NCBI GenBank assembly: GCA_045636065.1
Contig: JAZTWW010000021.1
Location: 1 to 18,976 of the forward strand
Origin: RGIG5050 sp045636065
Lineage (GTDB): Bacteria > Verrucomicrobiota > Kiritimatiellia > RFP12 > UBA1067
Direction of reading: 5' to 3'
DNA: 18,976 bases
Shown piece after piece: positions 1-6,780 of this stretch. The number at the start of each line of letters is the position of its first letter. Within the stretch, counting starts at the first letter, position 1. The notes under the pieces are model-generated. The model ran no database searches. It saw nothing but the letters and a program-made list of their open reading frames with translations, and was not told where the DNA came from. The position numbers and the translations under genes are program-made.

Positions 1-80
1 GGCTTTCCGGTCTCCTTCGCCCCTGCGAGCGCTCGGGCCCGCAAGTTTATTATATGAGAAAGTTTTTCCGGCCCTCACTT

Positions 81-133
81 GGCGGACTTCGCCAAGAGAG
101 TTGGTTCCAATTCGTATGTGCCGCACCGGCTCG
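81..133 (+). repeat. Dispersed 53-base intergenic repeat, left copy
   Basis: This segment matches 18836-18888 in the same orientation at 47 of 53 positions with no gaps. The shared core includes CCAATTCGTATGTG and ends in GGCTCG. Both copies lie outside genes, so the similarity is not due to a conserved protein. It is likely a family of intergenic repeats in this genome; how many copies exist cannot be judged from one window. Confidence 0.75.
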
Positions 134-476
134 TCCTTACATCGCTGGGGCGAAGAGACCTGCAAGCCTTATGAGACTTGGGTTCGACAGCAGCTAATCT
201 CAAGCCGGGCTTAACCGCCAGCAATCCGCTTATTTGCCGAGGTTGCTTGCGTGCTTCCCCAAACTGCTGGCTTTATGCGACTTTGGAGGGAAGCGGCAGC
301 ACCCTTGCTCCGCTTGTGTGGGGTGGGGGCATGGACGGGGAAGCAATGAGATGCCGCGCGCCTTTTGCTGACCAACTGCAAGCGGCAATGAGAATATGTT
401 TCGGACCAGTTCCCATCATAGCCAAAACCCTTGCCGCACCATCGATCATAATTCGCCAATTCGCGGCACATTCGCC

Positions 477-572
477 GGATTTATCGCTATTATCCCTCCT
501 CCCATCCAAAGTCCACTCATTGGATTTATCGCTTTTATCGCGTTTATCCCTTTCATCCCTTTCCCAAAATCG
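477..572. repeat. Pyrimidine-rich degenerate short-period repeat tract
   Basis: The 12-mer GGATTTATCGCT occurs at 477-488 and again at 522-533. The second copy runs into degenerate units of 8 to 10 bases (TTTTATCGCG, TTTATCCC, TTTCATCCC, TTTCCC) up to about 572. One minus-strand frame reads this as Asp/Lys/Arg/Ser repeats, but the frame has no supporting ribosome site and the pattern is explained by the nucleotide repeat. Function is unknown. Confidence 0.5.
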
Positions 573-700
573 GCTAGCCACTTAAAATCCACATATCCAC
601 ATATCCTCTAATCCCCTAAATTCATGGCGCCATACTCCCTTAGAATGCCCAAATATTCGCGCACCTCTTCCCCAAACTGCATCTTCCATCTCAGCGAAAT

Positions 701-728
701 CCAAGCGGTTGCCGCCCATTGCGGAGCG
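701..728 (-). repeat. REP-like palindromic element, inverted copy
   Basis: These 28 bases are the exact reverse complement of 18792-18819, immediately downstream of the mannose-6-phosphate isomerase gene. A weaker relative lies just after the FixCX stop codon at 9636. This copy is in the opposite orientation and its hairpin is less perfect when read on the + strand. It resembles repetitive extragenic palindromes by position and symmetry. The family assignment is inferred. Confidence 0.65.
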
Positions 729-754
729 AGAACCTGTTGATTGCTGAGACACTT

Positions 755-816
755 CCAACGCATTGAAAAACGATCCAGGGGCCCCGAAGGGGAAGGATCG
801 GCTTTTAATGCGTTGG
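755..816. other. Composite 62-base hairpin upstream of the dapL promoter
   Basis: Two 22-base arms, 755-776 and 795-816, are inverted repeats matching at 19 of 22 positions; one mismatch would be a G-U pair in RNA. The arms begin and end with CCAACGCATT and AATGCGTTGG. Inside lies a second hairpin, CCCC-GAA-GGGG, at 782-792. No T-run follows, and the element ends about 24 bases before the dapL -35 box, so it is probably not part of that transcript. It could be a terminator for transcription entering from the left, a small mobile-element remnant with terminal inverted repeats, or a structured RNA. The sequence does not decide between these. Confidence 0.6.
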
Positions 817-839
817 CCCTAGTTGGCCGTGAGCCGCGG

Positions 840-868
840 TTGCAATATGCCGCCGGATATTGTATAAT
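840..868 (+). promoter_or_regulatory. dapL operon promoter (sigma70-type)
   Basis: TTGCAA at 840-845 and a perfect TATAAT at 863-868 are separated by 17 bases. Transcription would start near 875, leaving a leader of about 19 bases that carries AGGAG at 880-884, nine bases before the ATG at 894. The short leader leaves no room for a riboswitch. Confidence 0.75.
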
Positions 869-893
869 ACCTACTTTTCAGGAGAATAAGGTC

Positions 894-2120
894 ATGATCA
901 GAGTAAACGAGAACTACCTCAAGATCCAGTCGAGCTACCTCTTCACGGAGATAGCGCACCGTGTTTCCGCTTTCCAGGCGGCGCATCCCGAGGCCAAGGT
1001 CATAAGGCTCGGCATAGGCGACGTCACAGAGCCCCTCGCCCCCGCGGTCATAGCGGCCATGCACAAGGCCGTCGACGACGAGGCCACGCGCGAGCGCTTC
1101 CACGGCTACGGCCCCGAGCAGGGCTACGCGTTCCTGCGTGAAGCCGTCGCAAAGAACGATTTCCAGGACAGGGGCATCGCCATCGAAGCCGACGAGATCT
1201 TCATCTCCGACGGCGCCAAGTGCGACACCGCCAACATCCAGGAGCTTTTCGGCGCCGACGTCAAGATCGCCGTCCCCGACCCAGTCTACCCCGTTTACGT
1301 CGACACGAACGTCATGGCGGGAAGGACGGGCGTCAACGAGTCCGGCCGCTACGGGAAGCTCGTCTATCTCGACTCCACCAAGGCGAACAACTTCGTTCCG
1401 GACCTTCCTTCCGAGAGCGTCGACATCGTATACCTCTGCTTCCCCAACAACCCGACCGGCGCAACGGCCACCAAGGCCGATCTCCAGAAGTGGGTTGACT
1501 GGGCGCGCGCCAACAAGGCCCTCATCCTCTTCGACGCCGCCTACGAGGCGTTCATCCGCACCCCCGGAATCCCCCACTCCATATATGAGTGCGAGGGCGC
1601 GCGCGAATGCGCGATCGAGTTCAGGAGCTACTCCAAGACGGCCGGCTTCACGGGCGTCAGGTGCGGCTATACGGTCGTCCCCAAAGGGCTCAAGGGCTAC
1701 ACCGCCTCGGGCGAGGCGATCGAGCTTAGGCCCTGGTGGACGCGCCGCCAGACGACGAAGTTCAACGGCTGCAGCTACGTCACCCAGCGCGGCGCCGAGG
1801 CGATCTACACCGAGGAGGGCAAGGCCCAGACAAAGGCCACGATCGACTTCTACCTCGAGAACGCCCGCATCATCAAGGATTGCATGACGAAGCTCGGGTA
1901 CGACGTCACCGGCGGCACGGACTCCCCGTACCTCTGGATCGATGTGAAGGGCGACAGCTGGGAGTTCTTCGACAGGCTCCTCAACGAGGCCAACATCGTT
2001 ACGACCCCGGGCGCCGGCTTCGGCCGCGACGGCGAGGGCTACATCCGCATAAGCGCGTTCAATAGCCGCGCCAACGTGGAGGAGGCCGTCAGGCGCATCT
2101 CGAAGGTTCTCGGGAAGTAA
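894..2120 (+). CDS. dapL: LL-diaminopimelate aminotransferase
   Basis: This PLP enzyme (408 residues) transfers an amino group from glutamate to tetrahydrodipicolinate, making LL-diaminopimelate in one step for lysine and peptidoglycan. The N-terminus (VNENYLKIQSSYLFTEI), the NNPTG motif near residues 185-189 and the SKTAGFTG motif with the PLP-binding lysine near 248 are typical of DapL, as is the length. The frame is open upstream to 741, but the ATG at 894 is preferred: it follows the promoter at 840-868 and AGGAG at 880-884, and it matches the family N-terminus. DapL is known from plants, chlamydiae, spirochaetes, some anaerobes and verrucomicrobial lineages. The gene heads an operon with purC, 25 bases downstream. 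Confidence 0.95.
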   Translation: MIRVNENYLKIQSSYLFTEIAHRVSAFQAAHPEAKVIRLGIGDVTEPLAPAVIAAMHKAVDDEATRERFHGYGPEQGYAFLREAVAKNDFQDRGIAIEADEIFISDGAKCDTANIQELFGADVKIAVPDPVYPVYVDTNVMAGRTGVNESGRYGKLVYLDSTKANNFVPDLPSESVDIVYLCFPNNPTGATATKADLQKWVDWARANKALILFDAAYEAFIRTPGIPHSIYECEGARECAIEFRSYSKTAGFTGVRCGYTVVPKGLKGYTASGEAIELRPWWTRRQTTKFNGCSYVTQRGAEAIYTEEGKAQTKATIDFYLENARIIKDCMTKLGYDVTGGTDSPYLWIDVKGDSWEFFDRLLNEANIVTTPGAGFGRDGEGYIRISAFNSRANVEEAVRRISKVLGK

Positions 2121-2145
2121 TCACTTTTCTTAACGGAGATCAAAA

Positions 2146-3048
2146 ATGAAATACGACAGAAACGGCGCACTCCTGGAAACGGCCGTCCCCGGCCTTCCCG
2201 CCCCCAAGCAGGGCAAGGTGCGCGACGTGTTCGACCTCGGCGACAGCCTTCTTATGGTCGTCACAGACCGCATCAGCGCGTTCGACGTGATCCTTCCCTG
2301 CGGCGTCCCCGACAAGGGCAAGGTCCTGAACCAGCTCTCCCTCTTCTGGATGGAGTTCCTCGGGCTCAAGAACCACCTCATAACGGCCGACCCCGAGGAG
2401 TACCCCGAGAGCCTCAAGGCCGTCAAGGACGATCTTCGCGGCCGCTCGATGCTCGTGAAGAAGGTGGACATGTTCCCCGCCGAGTGCATCGTGAGGGGCT
2501 ATCTCACGGGAAGCGGATGGAAGGAGTACAAGTCCTCGGGGACGGTGAACGGCCAGAGGCTTAGGCCCGGCTACGAGAACGCCTCCAAGCTTGACGAGGT
2601 CCTCTTCACGCCGACCACGAAGGCCGACATCGGCGACCATGACATGCCAATCGACTTTGACCAGCTCTCGAAGCTCGTCGGGGCCGATGCCGCACGCGAG
2701 CTCAGGGACGCGAGCGTCTCGGCGTACGTCAAGGCGGCGGACTATGCGCTTGGGCACGACATCATAATCGCCGACACCAAGTTCGAGTTCGGCAGGGACC
2801 GTGACGGCTCCCTCATCCTCGCGGACGAAGTCCTCACTCCTGACAGCTCCCGCTTCTGGCCGAAGGAGAGCTACAAGGTAGGCGCGAATCCTCCGAGCCT
2901 CGACAAGCAGTTCGTGCGCGACTGGCTCGATTCGATCAACTTCAACCACCAGCCGCCGGGGCCGCAGCTCCCGGACGACGTCATCTCGCGCACGAGGGAG
3001 ATATACGTCAAGGCGTACGAGGAGCTTTCCGGAAGGAAGCTCGTCTAA
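2146..3048 (+). CDS. purC: Phosphoribosylaminoimidazole-succinocarboxamide synthase (SAICAR synthase)
   Basis: This cytosolic enzyme (300 residues) joins aspartate to CAIR using ATP, giving SAICAR in de novo purine synthesis. The N-terminal GKVRDVFDLGD and TDRISAFDV nucleotide-binding segments are clear. The first signature region (PAECIVRGYLTGSGW, from about residue 111) and the second (DTKFEFG, from about residue 210) are intact, followed by DEVLTPDSSRFWP. The length fits the longer, yeast-like form of PurC rather than the roughly 240-residue form of E. coli. GGAG at 2135-2138 lies seven bases before the ATG. The 25-base gap after dapL suggests co-transcription. No other purine genes are nearby. 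Confidence 0.96.
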   Translation: MKYDRNGALLETAVPGLPAPKQGKVRDVFDLGDSLLMVVTDRISAFDVILPCGVPDKGKVLNQLSLFWMEFLGLKNHLITADPEEYPESLKAVKDDLRGRSMLVKKVDMFPAECIVRGYLTGSGWKEYKSSGTVNGQRLRPGYENASKLDEVLFTPTTKADIGDHDMPIDFDQLSKLVGADAARELRDASVSAYVKAADYALGHDIIIADTKFEFGRDRDGSLILADEVLTPDSSRFWPKESYKVGANPPSLDKQFVRDWLDSINFNHQPPGPQLPDDVISRTREIYVKAYEELSGRKLV

Positions 3049-3106
3049 TGGCGGATGCGCGACAGGCGCAGAACAACGGAATAAAGGAAACGGAAAGGGT
3101 TTAAAG

Positions 3107-3427
3107 ATGGGTATCCTCGATCAGATGAAGCAGGCGATGCAGATGCGCAGCGAGGCCAAGCGCCTCCAGTCCGAGATAGAGAAGATAACGGTCGAATATT
3201 CGAACGGCGGCATCACCGTCACCGCCCGCGGCGACATGTCCATAACCGGCATCAAGATCGCCGATGAGACGTACGCGGAGGTGGCCTCCGGGAAGAAGGA
3301 CCGCTTCGAGACGATGCTTTTCAATGTCGTCAACGGCGCGCTCAAGAACGTCAAGAAGGCCACGCAGGAGGCGATGGCCAGGATGGTGCAGGCCAACGGC
3401 GGGATGGGCTCGCTTTTCGGCAAGTGA
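3107..3427 (+). CDS. ybaB: YbaB/EbfC family nucleoid-associated protein
   Basis: This is a small DNA-binding protein (106 residues) of the YbaB/EbfC family. The sequence shows the family's N-terminal Met/Gln/Lys-rich helix (GILDQMKQAMQM), a long amphipathic helix, a central sheet (EYSNGGITVTARGDMSITG), a C-terminal helix and a Gly/Met-rich tail (NGGMGSLFGK). Family members form dimers and bind DNA with little sequence specificity. The gene sits 14 bases upstream of recR. The ybaB-recR pairing is widely conserved and supports the call, although the usual dnaX partner is absent here. A purine-rich ribosome site (GGAAAGGG, about 3092-3099) precedes the ATG. Confidence 0.93.
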   Translation: MGILDQMKQAMQMRSEAKRLQSEIEKITVEYSNGGITVTARGDMSITGIKIADETYAEVASGKKDRFETMLFNVVNGALKNVKKATQEAMARMVQANGGMGSLFGK

Positions 3428-3441
3428 TCCGCGTTTGAAGG

Positions 3442-4041
3442 ATGATCGCTCCCATAGAGGATCTCGTAAGGGCCCTCGCAAGGCTGCCGGGGCTCGGCAG
3501 GCGCAGCGCATCGCGCGCTGCGCTTGCTCTTCTGCGCGAGCCCGAGCGCCTTCTCGATCCGCTCGCCGCGACGCTTTCCGAGGCGAGGCGCGAGGTCCGT
3601 TGCTGCCCCGTGTGCGGCGCGTTCACGGTGGCGGGGGAGGAGCCTTGCAGGCTCTGCACGGATCCACTCAGGGACGGCTCGACGGTGTGCGTCGTCGAGG
3701 AGCCTGCCGACATAGTGACGATCGAGGCGAGCGGCGCCTACAAGGGCAGGTACCACGTTCTTGGCGGGAAGCTTTCGCCCGCCCACAGGCAGGGGCCGGA
3801 AAGGCTCAGGCTCGCGCAGCTCGCATCGCGGCTCAGGGACGGTGATTTCCGCGAAGTCCTTCTCGCGCTTTCGACCGATATGGACGGGGACGCCACCGCG
3901 GGCTACATCGCCGAGATGCTTAGGGGCGCGGGCGTGAGGCTTACACGCCTCGCCTTCGGCCTTCCCGCGGATTCCGGCGTATCCTACTCCGACCCTCTCA
4001 CTCTGCGCCGCGCCATAATCCACCGCGTGGAAGAGGTGTAA
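3442..4041 (+). CDS. recR: Recombination mediator protein RecR
   Basis: RecR (199 residues) forms a clamp that with RecO helps load RecA at gaps in DNA. An N-terminal helix-hairpin-helix (LPGLGRRSA, about residues 15-23) is followed by a four-cysteine zinc motif (C55, C58, C69, C72). A Toprim domain follows, with the conserved glutamate near 86 (VVEEPADI). The segment DMDGDATAGYIAE, from about residue 145, corresponds to the family's VEGEATA region. The ATG at 3442 is the only reasonable start, because an in-frame stop lies at 3436-3438. Its GAAGG (3437-3441) directly abuts the start codon, which is unusually close, so translation may depend on coupling to ybaB 14 bases upstream. Confidence 0.96.
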   Translation: MIAPIEDLVRALARLPGLGRRSASRAALALLREPERLLDPLAATLSEARREVRCCPVCGAFTVAGEEPCRLCTDPLRDGSTVCVVEEPADIVTIEASGAYKGRYHVLGGKLSPAHRQGPERLRLAQLASRLRDGDFREVLLALSTDMDGDATAGYIAEMLRGAGVRLTRLAFGLPADSGVSYSDPLTLRRAIIHRVEEV

Positions 4042-4054
4042 AACCACTAAAAGC

Positions 4055-4083
4055 TTGTATGGCGCGCGAAAAAAGGGTATAAT
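4055..4083 (+). promoter_or_regulatory. cysS promoter, predicted to give a leaderless mRNA
   Basis: TTGTAT at 4055-4060 and a perfect TATAAT at 4078-4083 are 17 bases apart. Only six bases separate the -10 box from the cysS ATG at 4090, so initiation would fall on or next to the A of the start codon. No ribosome site is correctly spaced: AAAAAAGGG at about 4069-4077 ends 12 bases before the ATG and lies upstream of the predicted transcript. The promoter probably also drives the downstream etf genes. Confidence 0.7.
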
Positions 4084-4089
4084 ACGCGC

Positions 4090-5490
4090 ATGAACGTTTA
4101 CAACAGCTTGACTCGCCGCGTGGAGGCTTTCGAGCCCATCGACGGCAAGACGGTGCGCCTGTACACTTGCGGGCCCACCGTGTACAATTTCGCCCACATA
4201 GGCAACTTCAGGGCCTACACCTTCGAGGACATCCTCAGAAGGGTGATCCAGTTCAACGGCTGGGGCATAAAGCAGGTGATGAACCTCACCGACGTCGACG
4301 ACAAGACGATCAGGGGCGCCAATTCGCAGGGCGTCGCCTTGACCGACTACACGAAGACGTACAAGGACGCGTTCTTCGCCGACTTGAAGAAGCTCAACAT
4401 CGAGCCCGCGGAAGTATATCCCGCCGCGACCGACCACATCCCCGAGATGATAGATCTCGTCGGGAAGCTCGTTGAAAAGGGCGTCGCCTACAAGAGCGAC
4501 GACGGGAGCGTCTATTTCGCCGTCACCAAGTTCCCCGGCTACGGCAAGCTCGCCCATATCGACTTCGAGCACCAGATGACCGGCGCAAGATGCCTCGGCG
4601 ACGAGTACGACAAGGAGAACGTCGGCGACTTCGCCCTCTGGAAGGCATGGGAGGAATCCGACGGGCCCGTCGGGTGGGACTCGCCCTGGGGTCGCGGCCG
4701 CCCGGGATGGCACATCGAATGCTCCGCGATGAGCATGAAGTACCTGGGCGAGACGTTCGATCTCCACACGGGCGGCATCGACAACCTCTTCCCGCACCAC
4801 GAGAACGAGATCGCCCAGGCGGAGGCCGCCACGGGCAAGCCGTTCGTCAAGACGTGGATGCACTGCGCCCACCTGCGCGTCAACGGCGAGAAGATGTCGA
4901 AGAGCCTCGGGAACTTCTTCACGCTCAGAGACCTGATCGAAAAGGGCTTCTCCGGCCGCGAGATAAGGGCCGTTCTCGTGAACGCGCACTACCGCCAGCC
5001 GCTCAACTTCACGTTCAGCGCAATGGAGGACGCCCGCAAGTCCCTCTCGCGCGTAGACCAGTGCGTCGCCTCCCTGAAGGCGAAGGCGGGCGAAGCCAAG
5101 CCGGGCGAACACCCCGAGTTCGCCGCGAAGGCCCTCGCATCGTTCACAGAGGCTGTAAACGACGATCTCAATACGCCTCGCGCGTTCGCCGCCATGTACG
5201 AGCTTGTGAGGGCCGCGAACGGCGCGATGGCAACGCTTTCGCCTGCCGCCGCCGCTGCGACGCTTGAAGTGTTTAAGCGCATGGACATCGTCCTTGGAGT
5301 CATATTCTTCGGCGTACAGGAGAAGGCTGAAGAGGAGATCCCCGCCGAAGTCAAGGAGATCCTTGAACAGCGCGCCGCAGCAAGGGCCGCAAAGAACTGG
5401 GCCGAGTCCGATGCGCTGCGCGACAGGCTCGCCGCAATGGGCTGGGCGGTCAAGGATTCCAAATCCGGGCAGAGCGTGGAGAGGAAGTGA
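4090..5490 (+). CDS. cysS: Cysteinyl-tRNA synthetase
   Basis: This class I aminoacyl-tRNA synthetase (466 residues, normal length) charges tRNA-Cys in the cytosol. The HIGH-type motif is HIGN at residues 36-39 and the KMSKS loop starts at residue 268. The expected catalytic zinc ligands are all present: C27 in TCGPTVYN, C211 in HIECSAMS, and H236 and E240 in HHENEIAQ. The C-terminal part has the helical DALR-type and tRNA-binding region, with the usual ESDALRDRLAAMGWAVKD. The start is fixed by the typical MNVYNSLTRRVEAF opening. The stop codon overlaps the next gene by one base (TGATG), indicating a shared transcript with the GtrA-like gene. Confidence 0.97.
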   Translation: MNVYNSLTRRVEAFEPIDGKTVRLYTCGPTVYNFAHIGNFRAYTFEDILRRVIQFNGWGIKQVMNLTDVDDKTIRGANSQGVALTDYTKTYKDAFFADLKKLNIEPAEVYPAATDHIPEMIDLVGKLVEKGVAYKSDDGSVYFAVTKFPGYGKLAHIDFEHQMTGARCLGDEYDKENVGDFALWKAWEESDGPVGWDSPWGRGRPGWHIECSAMSMKYLGETFDLHTGGIDNLFPHHENEIAQAEAATGKPFVKTWMHCAHLRVNGEKMSKSLGNFFTLRDLIEKGFSGREIRAVLVNAHYRQPLNFTFSAMEDARKSLSRVDQCVASLKAKAGEAKPGEHPEFAAKALASFTEAVNDDLNTPRAFAAMYELVRAANGAMATLSPAAAAATLEVFKRMDIVLGVIFFGVQEKAEEEIPAEVKEILEQRAAARAAKNWAESDALRDRLAAMGWAVKDSKSGQSVERK

Positions 5491-5963
5491 TGAGGTTCGC
5501 GAGGCTGCTCTTCGGCCTTCAGATCGTCCGCTACGGGATTGTCGGGGTGGCCTCGACGCTCGTGCAGATGGCGGTGTTCTATCTGCTCGCCTCCACTTGC
5601 CTCAAGTGCCTTGGGCCTGACGATCTGATGGTTAGGCACCTCGGTCTTCCGTCAGTGTTCATTGGCGACGGGGCCCGTGCCTTAAGGGCGGGCATCGCAC
5701 AGTCGGCCGGTTTCACGGTCGCAAACGCATTCTGCTGGATAATGAGCAGGAAGTACGTGTTCGTTCCCGGCCGCCACTCGTGGCCAGTCGAACTTGCGCT
5801 CTTCTTCTCCGTATCCCTTATGGCGTTTGCAGTGGGCGTGGCCCTCCAGAGCATCGCAATCGACTGGCTTGGCTGGCAGACGACTGTTGCCGCCATGCTT
5901 GAGGTCGCAAGCGCGCTGTCCATAAATTTCATCATTCGCAAGTTCTATGTCTTCAAGAAATGA
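5490..5963 (+). CDS. GtrA-like family integral membrane protein
   Basis: The product (157 residues) is a small polytopic membrane protein with four likely membrane helices near residues 10-30, 70-90, 98-120 and 125-150. Family-like features are the opening RYGIVGVASTLVQMAVFYLL, the NAFCWIMSRKYVF segment and the C-terminal NFIIRKFYVF. GtrA-like proteins are usually linked to flipping or handling of polyprenyl-phosphate sugars for cell-surface glycans. The loop after helix 1 is longer than usual (about residues 33-68). The ATG at 5490 overlaps the cysS stop and has GAGG at 5481-5484; a GTG at 5487 is a less likely alternative. No glycosyltransferase lies beside it, so its partner is unknown. 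Its place between cysS and etfB probably reflects operon convenience. Confidence 0.8.
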   Translation: MRFARLLFGLQIVRYGIVGVASTLVQMAVFYLLASTCLKCLGPDDLMVRHLGLPSVFIGDGARALRAGIAQSAGFTVANAFCWIMSRKYVFVPGRHSWPVELALFFSVSLMAFAVGVALQSIAIDWLGWQTTVAAMLEVASALSINFIIRKFYVFKK

Positions 5964-5976
5964 GCGAGGAATCGGT

Positions 5977-6780
5977 ATGCATGTTGTCGTGTGCATAAAG
6001 CAGGTGCCTGACACCACAAACGTCAGGATCAATCCAAAGACAAACACCCTCATGCGTGAAGGTGTCGAGTCGATAATGAATCCGTTTGACGAATACGCGC
6101 TCGAAGAGGGGCTTAGGATAAAGGATCAGACAGGCGCGCGCCTTACTGTAGTTTCAATGGGGCCGCCGCAGGCGACAGCCGTCTTGAGGGATGCCCTCGC
6201 CCGCGGCGCGGACGATGCGCTTCTAGTCTCAAGCCGCGCTTTCGGCGGCGCGGACACGCTCGCCACGAGCTACACGATATCCAAGGCGATCATGAAGCTC
6301 TGTGGGGGGACGCCCGATCTCGTCCTTTTCGGGAAGCAGGCCATAGACGGCGACACCGCACAGGTGGGGCCGGGCGTAAGCGAGTTTCTTGGCGCGAGCC
6401 TCGTCACGTACGTGAAGGACATCGCCATCGATTCCGGAGCCGGGAAGTTCACCGTCACGACGCAGATGGACGATGGCGAGCACGTGATAGAGGGCTCGTT
6501 CCCCGCCGTGATGACCGTCCTCAAGGAGGCCCATACGCCACGCTTTGCACCGCTTGCAGGCGCTCGCAAGGCTGCAAAGGCCCCGATAACGGTCTACAGC
6601 GAGAAGGACATCGAGGCCGATCCGAAGAAGATCGGGCTTAAAGGCTCGCCTACGAAGGTCGTTACGATATTCCCGCCTCCGGTCAAAGGTGGCGGCAGGC
6701 AGGTGGACGCCCGCGCCGACGCGGCGCTGGCGGTCAAGGAGATACTCGGCCTCCTCAAGGAGAAAGGTCTGGTGAAGTGA
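5977..6780 (+). CDS. etfB: Electron transfer flavoprotein beta subunit (FixA-like)
   Basis: This is the beta subunit (267 residues) of the EtfAB heterodimer, which carries electrons between dehydrogenases and an acceptor. It opens with VVVCIKQVPDTTNVRI and continues with MNPFDEYALEEGLRIKD, RDALARGADDALLVS and GKQAIDGDTAQVGPGVSEFLG. These resemble the FixA/anaerobe type more than the mitochondrial type; bifurcating ETFs bind a second FAD, not AMP, in this subunit. The frame is open from 5947, inside the preceding gene, but the ATG at 5977 is preferred because GAGGA at 5966-5970 is well spaced and the family N-terminus starts there. The stop overlaps the etfA start by one base (TGATG). Confidence 0.95.
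   Translation: MHVVVCIKQVPDTTNVRINPKTNTLMREGVESIMNPFDEYALEEGLRIKDQTGARLTVVSMGPPQATAVLRDALARGADDALLVSSRAFGGADTLATSYTISKAIMKLCGGTPDLVLFGKQAIDGDTAQVGPGVSEFLGASLVTYVKDIAIDSGAGKFTVTTQMDDGEHVIEGSFPAVMTVLKEAHTPRFAPLAGARKAAKAPITVYSEKDIEADPKKIGLKGSPTKVVTIFPPPVKGGGRQVDARADAALAVKEILGLLKEKGLVK

Larger units (their letters stand above)
1..700. other. Non-coding left flank, no supported gene
   Basis: No open frame here has a convincing start, ribosome site or recognisable protein; frames on both strands are short and overlap each other. Composition changes along the stretch: the first 470 bases are mixed GC-rich sequence, while about 477-640 is richer in A+T and strongly pyrimidine-rich on the + strand. 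It holds the dispersed repeat at 81-133, the low-complexity tract at 477-572 and a tandem TCCACATA pair at 588-603. A 14-base direct repeat (CTTCCCCAAACTGC) occurs at 254-267 and 667-680. A TTGGCG/CGCCAA hairpin (5-base loop) lies at 79-95. The region could be decayed coding sequence or a repeat-derived spacer; no function can be assigned. Confidence 0.6.

Noticed and set aside
273..581. Minus-strand frame with Asp/Lys/Arg/Ser-rich N-terminal repeats
   Set aside because: The peptide pattern follows from the low-complexity DNA tract; no ribosome site or family resemblance was seen.
741..893. 51-codon N-terminal extension of DapL from a TTG codon
   Set aside because: It would cross the hairpin and the promoter at 840-868, has no ribosome site, and is not part of the DapL family N-terminus.
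869..893. Lysine riboswitch upstream of dapL
   Set aside because: The predicted leader is only about 19 bases long, far too short for a riboswitch.
3048..3104. 18-codon frame overlapping the purC stop (TAATG) and ending just before ybaB
   Set aside because: It is too short to judge and has no recognisable sequence. It could keep ribosomes moving into ybaB, but nothing beyond the overlap supports this.
3121..5112. 663-codon open frame on the minus strand across ybaB, recR and cysS
   Set aside because: It runs antisense to three well-identified genes and shows no recognisable domain; long antisense frames are expected from GC-rich third positions.
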